Source of the DNA: Psychrobacter sp. JCM 18903
Lineage (GTDB): Bacteria > Pseudomonadota > Gammaproteobacteria > Pseudomonadales > Moraxellaceae
DNA length: 64,000 nucleotides
NCBI RefSeq assembly: GCF_000586475.1
Contig: NZ_BAWJ01000008.1
Span: forward strand, 62,001 to 126,000
Direction: 5' to 3'
Under the pieces are notes generated by a model. It was not told the DNA's origin. It made no database searches and saw only the letters and a program-made list of their open reading frames with translations. The position numbers and the translations under genes are program-made. Below, in pieces: positions 47,535 through 57,098 of the stretch. Numbering within the stretch: position 1 is the first letter of the stretch; every line of letters starts with the position of its first letter.

Positions 47535-49733
47535 TAGTCATGCTGGTGATAATGTGGGTCGTGCTTGACTGGTATAACAACTAAAAACCTAGTATGTCCA
47601 TTCAACGTATCAGTAATGATGCGCCCCTGATGGGCGGTAACGATTTGTGATACTAGCGATAAGCCTAGCCCAGAGCCTTTATTTTTTTGTTGCAACCGCA
47701 CAAATGGGCTAAATACTTCTTCACGTTTGTCTTCTGGAATACCCGTGCCTTCATCAATCACTGCCAATACTGCATATTTCGGTAATGGGCGTACAGGATC
47801 GGTCTTGGCTTTTTTGAGATGCTTGGCAAACAAGCCTTCTTTGCGCGGTGTACTGAGTACTTCCGTAGGATTTTGAGTGTTGTTTTGAGCATCACCCTTA
47901 TCACGTGTATTGCCACCTTTATTTGTTATGGCACCTTTGGATTTAGGAATTGCATCATTCAAGCAGTACTCTTAGCGTCATTGATAACTGCAGACGGCTC
48001 TTCAGTGTCAGGAACTGCTTTCCAAACCATCTTTTTAATTTTTTCAGTCAAATCATTGGTAAAGTTATGATAATTAGCAATCAATGAGGATGTGCTGGTG
48101 CTTCCAACGGTATCGTTACTGTTGACTAAGTTTGTCGAAGTGCTTGAGTCAGTTTGAACACTATCCGCATCAGTAGATTCTGTTAAGGTCGCACAGGTTT
48201 CAATAGAGTCAATGTCGCTGTTGGTATTATTAATATCAGCCTTATCTATTTTAGTCTCTATATTTACATCGGCATCAGCATCGGTATCGGAATTGAGATC
48301 ATGCTCAACCGCAATATTTTCTCCGTTTTTATATATCGGTGGTGCTGGCAACAGGATAATAGCATCCGTTGCTTCAGATTTAACTTTACCAGTACTATGA
48401 GAAGAATCGTTTGAGTGTATATGACTATGCGTAATATTACTATGCGCAATATGATTATGCGTATCGTCTTCATTAACCTCGATTGGTTGGTGATAGGAGT
48501 CAAAATCAGAGCTATTATAATCGGCAAAGCTACTGCAGAGTATTGTTTGCAGCAGGTAATCAGGTATGGTATCTGCTTCATCAATAGTTTGCACACCATA
48601 CAATAGTACCGTCACGGGTGGCTTGCCGTGTAGCATGGCATTGGTTAACAAGTTGCGAATTAAATGGGTCAACATCGATGATTGACCATCGATCACAATA
48701 TGTTCACCAATGAGCGTCGCTTCAGGATAATGTTGCCGTTCTTGATTCACCAGATCGTATAAGTCTAAGCTTTCAACTTGCTGCAAGGCATGACCGGCGT
48801 CTAAACGACTCACCAATAAGATACTCTCTACCAAATCATTGAGCCCTGACAAATCACGGTTAATCGCTTGCGCACGTTTATCAAACTTTGCTTTGGTATC
48901 AGATGGTAGCGCCCCGGCGAGCATATCCATCATCTCAATCTGTAAGCGGATACGAGTAATGGGGGTACGTAGCTCATGAGAAGCATGTGCTAAGAGCAGG
49001 TTATTGGCATCGATAAGGTGTTCGATTTTTTGTGCTGCTTGGTTAAATCCACGCGCTAGTGAAGCGATCTCATCGTTACCACGAGCATTCACCCGTACGG
49101 TAAAATCACCATCACCCAGTTGCGCCATCTGCTGGCTCATCTGATTGATGCGCCAAGTGATGGTACGAGCAATCCACCATAGGACACCTGCCATAATAAG
49201 TAACAATAGTAGTGTGCCAGTAAATAAATTCAGCGCAGAGAGAGTACTGGTTTTTTAGGCGGTAAGCGTGATTCATACAAAAGCGTATAGCCGGTACTGC
49301 TATAAACCTGAGCTTGCTTGGTAGGGGAGGTGTCTGCGAGAGAGGGAAAAACGCGTGAAAATAAAGAGGGCGGTGCGGGCAACTCCAATGGCAAATCGCT
49401 GTTATCCGTTTGCATTAGCAATCGACCTTCGCTGTCATACAAGCCCATCTTTGCCTGTAATGACTCATCAAAGATATCAAAGCTCTTTTTGACCACTGCT
49501 AGCATAAAGCGCGCTTGCAAGCGATTGTCCTCGCTAACAGAGATATTCAACTCATGCAAGAAAGGGTCTATTTGTCCTAAAATCTGAGTGGCCAATACTT
49601 CTGATCGAATACTTGCATCTTTATCGTGCACAAGTTGCGTCAACAGCACCATCGCCACTGCAAATAAAATAAGTGCCAGCATGACACTGGCAAATAATTT
49701 GGCAAATACCGAACGAAATCCCAACTGCTGCAT
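47534..49733 (-). CDS. Sensor histidine kinase with a very large insertion in the ATPase domain, two apparent frameshifts
   Basis: About 733 residues joined from three frames. N-terminal membrane helix (FASVMLALILFAVAMVLLTQL), a periplasmic sensor region to about residue 163, a second helix (LLLLIMAGVLWW), HAMP, and a phospho-acceptor helix ASHELRTPITRIR (His near residue 252). The N box LIRNLLTNAMLHG (about 358-370) is separated from the G1 box VIDEGTGIP (about 658) by nearly 290 residues, where 30 or so are usual. The extra part is rich in Asp, Ser, Thr, Asn and His. G2 is GSGLGLSLV. It follows the response regulator on the same strand. Confidence 0.85.
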
Positions 49734-49835
49734 TAAACCATCTCTACTATCAGCCGTTTATATCCACTCATACTTCTAATTTGCATAAACCAATCAAAAG
49801 TATGGTTTTTATCGATTAATTTGCCACTTTTGTGA

Positions 49836-50558
49836 TCAAACCTGATCAGTGGCAAATTGATAACCAACACCGCGTACGGTAATAATACGTTTTGGCTGGC
49901 GTGGGTTGTCTTCAATTAAAGCACGCAGACGCGAGATATGAACATCAATGGCGCGATCGATATTATCTGAGCTGTCATCATTGGGCATGGCTTGCCACAG
50001 TTGCTCGCGATTCAATACTTTACCAGAGTGGGTGGCAAAGTAATGCAATAATTGAAACTGATGCGTCGTTAAACGAACAGGCTCATCATCGATGGTCACT
50101 TCATGGCTGTCAGGAAACACGCTCAAACGACCAAAGGTCAAGCTATCAGACTGGCTATCTGCTTGATTGGGCTGCTCATGACGGCGAATAACAGCACGGA
50201 TTCGAGCGAGAAGCTCACGTGGCTCAAAAGGCTTAGATATATAATCGTCAGCACCCATCTCAAGACCTAGCACGCGATCGGTGGTATCGCCTTTCGCTGT
50301 CAACATGATAATTGGTACTTTATTGGTCATGTTATTTTTATTGCCGCGAATTTTTTGACAAACTTGCATACCATCCATATCAGGCAGCATTAAGTCAAGC
50401 ACGACCAAATCAATGTCACGCTCTTTGGCATCCAATAAATCAAGCCCTTCTTGACCAAGCCCTGCATGATGGACGTCATAATAATTCATGGTCAGGTAAT
50501 CGCTGATTAACTCAGCTAGATCAGGATCATCTTCGATTAATAAAATCTGCTTGCTCAT
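49836..50558 (-). CDS. OmpR/PhoB-family response regulator
   Basis: 240 residues. The receiver domain has the acidic pair in IEDDPDL, phospho-acceptor Asp in VVLDLMLPDMDG, and the Thr/Lys signals in MLTAKGD and ISKPFEPREL. A winged-helix DNA-binding domain follows (LTTHQFQLLHYFATH, RAIDVHISRLRALIED, ITVRGVGYQF). Its partner is the adjacent sensor kinase, 102 bp downstream. The pair is RstAB-like in layout; targets are unknown, although the adaptor gene upstream is a candidate. Confidence 0.9.
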   Translation of the reverse strand: MSKQILLIEDDPDLAELISDYLTMNYYDVHHAGLGQEGLDLLDAKERDIDLVVLDLMLPDMDGMQVCQKIRGNKNNMTNKVPIIMLTAKGDTTDRVLGLEMGADDYISKPFEPRELLARIRAVIRRHEQPNQADSQSDSLTFGRLSVFPDSHEVTIDDEPVRLTTHQFQLLHYFATHSGKVLNREQLWQAMPNDDSSDNIDRAIDVHISRLRALIEDNPRQPKRIITVRGVGYQFATDQV

Positions 50559-50854
50559 GGGTTATCCTCTAGTTGTTGTTATGGTTGGCCAAACATTTCA
50601 TCTGTTTTGATATTTTGTATCACGATAAATACATCGCTGATTTTAGGATCTCAAACAGTTAAACGATTAAGCCTCTAGGTTCTCAAACTTTCTAAGATTT
50701 CTCAAACTTTCAAGATATTGAGTCATTTAATACCAATGATTCAGAATACTCGGTTAATGCTATATATCATACGGCCATATTGCTAATTACGCAGTTACAA
50801 AACAAGAGAGGCTTTGTTAATGTTTCTACACAATGTAACTGTCGGTATGCATAG

Positions 50855-52145
50855 CTATGAGACATTGACTTTTTTACCTTTAGCATCAGCTGGTAAATCA
50901 GCCAAACAAATCAAACTGTCATTGCTAATACCCGCAATTAAATACTGCTTTGTGATAGGGTCATATTCGACTACTTCAATAGGCTGGCGTGTTAGGCGCT
51001 GATCCTGTCCAATAATCCACACGTTAGCAGTTAACGGTGACAGAGGCTTATATGGTGACGTTTGTAATTCTGTCAAGTCAACATCGTGCAACGCGCGATT
51101 AGGTACGATAGTGCCCACATCTATTTGACCATAATTAACCCGCCCCGTGACTTTCATATCTGGCAATAACTTGTCTCGACTTGCTTCATTGTCAATGACA
51201 TTAACATAGACCAACAGCTTTTTTGGCTGGCTGGTCGCGGTCAGTTTACTGACTTGTCCTGTGAACTGTTCCGACATACCTTCAGCTGTAAAATTGACAG
51301 TCTGACCAACCGAAAGTTGTGGTTCTGCTTGAATAGGTAGGGTCGCGATAAAGTGTAATTTAGTTTCATCGCTAAGCTGTAATAAAGGCGTGCGCGCCTC
51401 TAGTCTTTGACCTGCTTTGGCATATAAGTTTTTTACACGGCCAGAAAAACTGGCACGCACAGTGACCAAATTATACTGACTCTGCTGCGGTTTTGAGCTT
51501 GCCGTGCTATTAGCGCTGGTTTGGTCATTGTTTTTAGGATTGCCGACTGCGTTTTTAGGAGCGCCCACTGTGGCGTTTGCTGTTGCCTCTTCTTTGTGAG
51601 CAATTGGGTCGTTTTTAGTGGTTGTTGCACCATTTTCTGCTGTAGGCTGATTGGGTTTTGAGCTAGCGTCCGTTTTTTGTGAGTGTGTTTGCTTTACATC
51701 AACCGCATCGTTCGTCATCTCAGAATCTGGGACAACGCTGTTCGATGCCGAAGATTGTTCCTTGACCGGGTTAGATGCATCTGCTGTTTTGCTTTCTGAT
51801 TGCACGCGTCGAACGATAAGCAGCGGCATATCTTTTTCTACCCATTGACCCTCAGTAACCATTATTTCTTCGACGTTAATGGGGTATGCAGCGATAAGCT
51901 TAGTCTGTTTGATAGGTTCGATCTTACCTTGTAAACCAAGGCTAGGCTGATAACGTGAAGGTTTTATGCTCAATATATGATCTGGCGTCATGGTAACACT
52001 ATCGTCGGTAATGACAATAGGGGTATCTACAGTCTCACTGTTTTCTGCAGTCACAGGCTCATTGGTAGGCGGTGATGGCTGACAGGCAGCAAGAAGAAAA
52101 GCACTCAGTAGATAGGTGCTATTTTTAAAAATTAGAAGCCGTCAT
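50855..52145 (-). CDS. RND-type periplasmic adaptor lipoprotein with low-complexity insertion
   Basis: About 430 residues. A lipoprotein signal (LLSAFLLAAC) is reached only with a small frame correction in a T-run near 52125-52131 (one extra T or two missing); the open frame from 52054 covers the mature protein. Adaptor features are GLQGKIEPIKQTKLIAAYP, VTEGQWVEKDMPLLIV, VRASFSGRVKNLYAKAGQRL and PNRALHDVD. The position normally holding an alpha-hairpin is a roughly 115-residue Asn/Ser/Thr/Lys-rich stretch. Likely part of a multidrug or ion efflux system, but no pump gene is adjacent; the nearby two-component pair may control it. Confidence 0.75.
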
Positions 52146-52449
52146 AGCAGTCACCATAGTAGTCATCGTTTTATTATATAGTGAATTGCCACTGGGTGAA
52201 ATAAGCGCAAAAAACTTAATAAACCACTGACATTAAGGCTACTAAACCCAGTCATTAGCTAAGGTAGGAGTGACAGCTAGTCTGAACATATTTTTATATT
52301 ACTGACCAGTTCGAATATTGGCTTACTCATAACTGGAAATTAGTCGATAACTGTGCTAAAACAAACATAACAAAATACAATGATACACTTTTATCACAAA
52401 AGAAAATTATTCAGCAATGTGCCAAGCGTTTCTATATAATGCAGAGATA
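52146..52449. other. Intergenic region, no gene seen
   Basis: About 300 bp upstream of the adaptor gene, containing its promoter region. No RNA gene or repeat was recognised. Confidence 0.4.
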
Positions 52450-52649
52450 TCATAAGGTTGATGGTTCTTCTGCTTCGGGCTTACCTCTTTTATCGTCAAC
52501 GTCATCAGTAATAAAAGGTACTTTACCTTGTTTTAGACCAAATACGGTTGCAGTGGACGATAATAAAAGCAAAATAAGTCGTCTAAAAAGCCATAGATTT
52601 GGCGCAATTTAGTAAGCTTATTAATTAGAAAGTGCGTATAGTAGCCCAT
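52450..52649 (-). CDS. Possible small protein, one apparent frameshift
   Basis: An ATG at 52649 opens a coherent frame (MGYYTHFLINKLTKLRQIYG...YYRPLQPYL). With one restored G near 52535 it continues as GLKQGKVPFITDDVDDKRGK and ends EAEEPSTL, 66 residues in all. A basic/aromatic first half and an acidic second half look protein-like, and the shift is the same single-base type seen in the neighbouring genes. No family is recognised and no clear ribosome site precedes the ATG, so this is tentative. It lies between the adaptor gene and pilG. Confidence 0.35.
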
Positions 52650-52834
52650 GTTGACGCTCTGTTTGACAGGCGGATACTGGCAGCTGATATGTTGACTGTC
52701 ATAACATATGGTAATGCAAATTTAGCGTCTCATATCAGTCCAATAATGAATGATATGATAGGTTGAAATAACCGTTAAGTTTTTGCATTGATGGATGGTA
52801 TTAAGAATAAATAGTCGTTTATAGGACACTGATA

Positions 52835-53212
52835 ATGGAAAATAATTTTGATGGTTTAAAAGTAATGGTGATTGATGATTCAAAAACCATTCGCCGTACC
52901 GCAGAGACTTTATTACAAAAAGCGGGTTGCGAAGTTGTGACCGCCATTGATGGTTTTGATGCTTTAGCAAAAATTGTCGATAACAATCCAGATATTATTT
53001 TTGTCGACATCATGATGCCGCGTTTGGATGGCTATCAGACTTGTGCGCTAATAAAAAATAACCCTGATTATGCCAGCAAGCCTGTGATTATGTTGTCGTC
53101 TAAAGATGGCTTATTTGACAAAGCGCGTGGTCGTATTGTGGGGTCAGATGAGTATTTGACCAAGCCATTTAGTAAAGATGAGCTGTTCGAGGCAATTAAT
53201 CAGTACCGCTAA
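52835..53212 (+). CDS. pilG: Twitching motility response regulator PilG
   Basis: 125-residue single receiver domain. Start MENNFDGLKVMVIDDSKTIRRTAE is typical of PilG; the phospho-acceptor Asp lies in IIFVDIMMPRLDGYQT and the Lys in YLTKPFSKDE. In the Pil-Chp system PilG promotes pilus extension and cAMP signalling after phosphorylation by ChpA. First gene of the pilGHIJK-chpA cluster. Confidence 0.93.
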   Translation: MENNFDGLKVMVIDDSKTIRRTAETLLQKAGCEVVTAIDGFDALAKIVDNNPDIIFVDIMMPRLDGYQTCALIKNNPDYASKPVIMLSSKDGLFDKARGRIVGSDEYLTKPFSKDELFEAINQYR

Positions 53213-53494
53213 TATAAATAAGTCCACTTATAGACATATCATTAAATATCGTCTTACAAGTTGGTATGATTTATGCATAGCTATGCTTTATATAGAATCA
53301 GATAAATTAGGCTAGGCATTACGGTTAAGAGATTTAGTATTGATAAAATATTACTAATAACTGCTCAATATTTAATCGAAACTGTTAAGAGAGTTGCCCT
53401 GCCATTCATGGTTGGCGTGCTACTTTCAGTCGGATTGTCTCAATAATATAACAACATATCCTTATGGATACTTTCGAAAATAAAGGAAATTCCT

Positions 53495-53857
53495 ATGACT
53501 ACAGTTTTAGTCATTGACGACTCACCATCTGAGATGGCGAAATTTCGCGACATGCTTGCCAGACATAATTTTAAAGTATTAGAGGCCATAAATGGTGAGC
53601 AAGGTTGCCAGATGGCCATTGATCACTTACCAGATGTCATTTTAATGGACGTGGTTATGCCTGAGATGAACGGTTTTCAGGCCACTCGCAAAATTACTCG
53701 AGGTAAGACCACCGCGCATATTCCAGTGATTATGATCAGTACCAAAAATCAGGAAACCGATCGAGTTTGGGGAAAACGCCAAGGCGCTAAAGAGTATATG
53801 GCAAAGCCTGTTGACGAAAATGGATTGGTTAATATTATTCGTAAAGTAATGGAGTAG
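53495..53857 (+). CDS. pilH: Twitching motility response regulator PilH
   Basis: 120-residue single receiver domain. Features are VLVIDDSPSEMAKFRDML, phospho-acceptor Asp in VILMDVVMPEMNGFQ, and MISTKNQETDRVWGKRQGAKEYMAKPV, a PilH-type ending. It counteracts PilG signalling in Pseudomonas-type systems. RBS AAGGAA. The 282-bp gap after pilG is long for one operon. PilI begins 3 bp after its stop. Confidence 0.93.
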   Translation: MTTVLVIDDSPSEMAKFRDMLARHNFKVLEAINGEQGCQMAIDHLPDVILMDVVMPEMNGFQATRKITRGKTTAHIPVIMISTKNQETDRVWGKRQGAKEYMAKPVDENGLVNIIRKVME

Positions 53858-53860
53858 ATT

Positions 53861-54391
53861 GTGGCTTCCAGAGGGTTTATTGAGCTTCTGCGTTTAGCAG
53901 ACTTGGCACGCGCGCGCAAAAGTGGTCGCCGCGGTGGACAAGAGTATGACTGGCAAGGTGTGGTATTCGAGATTGGCGGACAGCGGTTAGTTGCACCGAT
54001 GGGTCAAGTATCAGAAGTATTGGCCATGCCAGAGTATACCAGCTTGCCTCTAGTGAAGCCTTGGATGCTAGGCATCGCCAATATCCGCGGACGCCTATTG
54101 CCAATCACTGATTTGTCTCAGTTTTTACAGGTTCCTAGTCGTTTAACGCAAATGAGCCAACGCAAAGTCATTGTCATTGAACATGACAATCTCTTTTCAG
54201 GACTGTTAGTGGATCAAGTTATTGGGATTGAACAATTTACGCATGATCAATACCGTGCAGAAGCTATAGAGCCTGATTCGCCTTTTGCTCCTTATAATCA
54301 CGGTAAGTTCTTTAAAAATGAGCAAGATTGGTATGTTTTTATGCCAAGCCTGCTCGCACAAGACCTGCAGTATACCGATGCTGCAATATAG
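53861..54391 (+). CDS. pilI: CheW-like adaptor PilI
   Basis: 176 residues with a GTG start 3 bp after pilH, indicating coupled translation. CheW-type beta domain: GVVFEIGGQRLVAPMGQVSEV, then KPWMLGIANIRGRLLPITDL and VDQVIGIEQF. It links the PilJ receptor to the ChpA kinase. Length is near the usual PilI size. Confidence 0.92.
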   Translation: MASRGFIELLRLADLARARKSGRRGGQEYDWQGVVFEIGGQRLVAPMGQVSEVLAMPEYTSLPLVKPWMLGIANIRGRLLPITDLSQFLQVPSRLTQMSQRKVIVIEHDNLFSGLLVDQVIGIEQFTHDQYRAEAIEPDSPFAPYNHGKFFKNEQDWYVFMPSLLAQDLQYTDAAI

Positions 54392-54568
54392 CAGTCGATA
54401 ACAGCTATCTGGCTGCTATAACGATGACGAAATAATAGCGAATGACATGATACGGTTGGGTGTCAGTATTCATACAGGCTTTGCTAATCACTGTTGTTTT
54501 TATAACAATAAGATTGTCAAAGTCAGTCACGATGAGACTTTGATGATTGTTTGAAAGGAATACGTACG

Positions 54569-55981
54569 ATGAGTGATGTTATAAAGAAACCTGTAGCTGG
54601 TACGACCAATACAACAGATGGCAAGGACGCTAATAGCAAGTGGAAGTTATTGTTAGGGTTTTTTGTGCTAATAAGTGTGGCCTGCCTGATTTGGCTGGTC
54701 AATTCGTTATCGTCAGTAAGTCAGTACTTGGCTGATTTTAATCAATCCGTTACTTTACCAGCGATTATATTTGTCGTAGGGGTATTAGGCATCCTCTTTG
54801 CTCTGTATCAGTTACTGAAGCAGCGTGGGGGATCAGAGCGTCTACTCATTGAAAAAGAAACCTTGCGTCGTCGTCAGGAAGCAGAAGCGGAATCTGAGCG
54901 AGCGCGTCAAATTCAAGAAGAAAACGAACGTAACCAGATTGCTATTCTACGTTTACTTGATGAATTGGGTGATTTAGCAGAAGGCGATTTGACGGTTAAT
55001 GCCACCGTATCAGAAGATTTTACTGGAGCAATTGCTGACTCAGTGAACTTTGCGATTGACCAATTACGTCAATTGGTTTTAGTTATTAACAACACGGCTG
55101 ACCGCGTTTCGCAGTCTTCAGACCAAACACAGATGAATGCAGTCGAACTTGCTGAAGCATCTGAGCACCAAGCACAAGAAATTGCTGGTGTATCAGCGGC
55201 TATTAATGAGATGACAGTATCGATTGACCAAGTTTCGAACAACGCTTCAGAATCGGCGACTGTTGCTCAGCGCTCAGTAGCCATCTCTCATAATGGAGCG
55301 GAAGTTGTACAGCGCTCTATTGAAGGTATGAACGTGATTCGTGATCAGATTCAAGAGACCTCAAAACGTATCAAGCGTCTTGGTGAGTCTTCGCAAGAAA
55401 TTGGTGATATCGTTGGTTTGATTAATGATATTGCTGATCAGACCAACGTTTTGGCATTGAATGCTGCTATTCAGGCATCGATGGCAGGTGAGGCTGGTCG
55501 AGGCTTTGCGGTCGTTGCTGATGAAGTCCAACGTCTTGCTGAGCGTTCAGCTAACGCTACCAAGCAGATTGAAACCTTGGTAAAAACCATTCAGGCAGAT
55601 ACCAACGAAGCAGTTATGTCAATGGAATCGACGACCTCTGAAGTTGTGCGCGGTGCACGCTTGGCAAAAGATGCTGGTGAAGCCCTAGAAGAAGTGCAGA
55701 GCGTTTCTAATACCTTGGCTGACTTGATTCAAAACATCTCAAACGCTGCTTTGCAGCAGGCAGAATCTGCTGGTCACATCTCTCATACGATGAATATTAT
55801 TCAAGATATTACCTCACAGACCTCTTCTGGCACAATGGCAACCGCGCGCTCTATTGGTGAGCTGAGCGAAATGGCTGCAGCATTGCAAGAGTCAGTCACT
55901 GGTTTTAAAGTATCGAACGATGATGAGCTACTAGAAAACGAGATGTTGGACACCGAAGAAGCGTTATCAGCAAGTGTGTAA
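54569..55981 (+). CDS. pilJ: Methyl-accepting chemotaxis protein PilJ, lacking a periplasmic sensor domain
   Basis: 470 residues from the ATG at 54569 (RBS AAAGGAA). Two membrane helices ([18 protein letters not shown] and [18 protein letters not shown]) are separated by only about 20 residues, so the PilJ-type periplasmic ligand domains of the roughly 680-residue Pseudomonas protein are missing. The cytoplasmic part is complete: a coiled region, and the signalling tip [17 protein letters not shown] followed by [20 protein letters not shown]. It may respond to membrane state or other partners rather than to a bound ligand. Confidence 0.9.
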   Translation: MSDVIKKPVAGTTNTTDGKDANSKWKLLLGFFVLISVACLIWLVNSLSSVSQYLADFNQSVTLPAIIFVVGVLGILFALYQLLKQRGGSERLLIEKETLRRRQEAEAESERARQIQEENERNQIAILRLLDELGDLAEGDLTVNATVSEDFTGAIADSVNFAIDQLRQLVLVINNTADRVSQSSDQTQMNAVELAEASEHQAQEIAGVSAAINEMTVSIDQVSNNASESATVAQRSVAISHNGAEVVQRSIEGMNVIRDQIQETSKRIKRLGESSQEIGDIVGLINDIADQTNVLALNAAIQASMAGEAGRGFAVVADEVQRLAERSANATKQIETLVKTIQADTNEAVMSMESTTSEVVRGARLAKDAGEALEEVQSVSNTLADLIQNISNAALQQAESAGHISHTMNIIQDITSQTSSGTMATARSIGELSEMAAALQESVTGFKVSNDDELLENEMLDTEEALSASV

Positions 55982-56075
55982 TGACAAGTGTTAACGTCAA
56001 GTAGGTGTTAGACCACTGACCGTCTTTAAATTAATGTGTTAATAATATACTGTGCAGATACGATGATTTGCAGCA

Positions 56076-57068
56076 GTGACTATAGCAGGTGACGTGAATA
56101 ATTTTACTCAACCAGACAGCAATTCTATCAAAGCAGCCAAACCCTCGTTGATTAAGGGTTTGCTGCAGGCAGACAGTTTTGATGTGCAGCAGTGGCAGCG
56201 ATATATAGAACAAGAGATAGGTTTTGTTCTACCCAATGTCCAGCTGCAATGGTTGATAAATGCGATTGAACACACGGCATTATCACATGGATTGACAGTT
56301 GAAAAGCTGTGGTGTCAACTACCAAATAATGATGAAATACGCCAACAGTTATTGGATAAAGTACTGATTCACGAAAGTCGTTTTTTTCGCCATATGCCTT
56401 CTATCGATTTTGTCACAAAGTGTGCATTACAGCATCAGCGCCAGCAGCTTACTGCCACTAGTACTGATCGTGGTCACAACAATGATGCTAATGATTTATT
56501 TCGCATTTGGAGTGTTGGTTGTGCCAGTGGGCAAGAAACATGGTCATTGGCGATGAGCTTGGCTTCTGAACAATTAATTACTTATACGATATTGGGTACA
56601 GATGTTAGCCAACAAGCCATTACAAAAGCACGACTAGGGCAGTATGATAAGCGGCAGCAGTCGTTAATTCCAGACCTGTGCCAGCAGTTCGTTCAGCCAT
56701 TGCGAGCTAAGTGTGATATCAGCCAATCGCACTTTTATAAGGTATCTACCGCAAAAAAGGCGATGACTGGCACTCAGACCGACTGGCAGATTGCGCCAAT
56801 GTTACGACGCTATGTTAGCTTCGCTTTACACAATATTATTGAGCAAAAACCACCTACTTCGCACCTTCAGCATGTCATTATCTGTCAAAATATGCTGCTA
56901 TATTTTCGCAAGTTTGATCAGCGTGATATTTTGGCAAGGCTATCAGAGCAGTGTGCGTTAGGTGGATATATTATATTGGCTCCAGGTGAGGCGTTGTTTT
57001 GGCGTCCTTCAAATATGCGCCGTATTGCGCACCCACAGGTTAATGTGTGGCAAAAAATTAATGCCTAG
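56076..57068 (+). CDS. pilK: CheR-like methyltransferase PilK
   Basis: 330 residues from a GTG at 56076 (start uncertain). SAM-dependent methyltransferase of the CheR type that methylates PilJ. Seen are ESRFFRHMPSIDFV in the N-terminal part, the SAM motif WSVGCASGQETWSLAMSLA, GTDVSQQAITKARLGQY, and HVIICQNMLLYF near the C terminus. It lies between pilJ and chpA, 30 bp before the latter. Confidence 0.85.
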   Translation: MTIAGDVNNFTQPDSNSIKAAKPSLIKGLLQADSFDVQQWQRYIEQEIGFVLPNVQLQWLINAIEHTALSHGLTVEKLWCQLPNNDEIRQQLLDKVLIHESRFFRHMPSIDFVTKCALQHQRQQLTATSTDRGHNNDANDLFRIWSVGCASGQETWSLAMSLASEQLITYTILGTDVSQQAITKARLGQYDKRQQSLIPDLCQQFVQPLRAKCDISQSHFYKVSTAKKAMTGTQTDWQIAPMLRRYVSFALHNIIEQKPPTSHLQHVIICQNMLLYFRKFDQRDILARLSEQCALGGYIILAPGEALFWRPSNMRRIAHPQVNVWQKINA

Positions 57069-57098
57069 ATTAGTGCCTAGACAAGTTAGGATAACCCT

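Noticed and set aside
47317..47580. 87-residue minus-strand frame across the two small repeats
   Set aside because: Lies almost entirely in MITE-like sequence; no coding features.
52145..52166. Start of the adaptor lipoprotein at 52166
   Set aside because: In frame with 52145 but without a ribosome site; the start cannot be decided until the T-run is confirmed.
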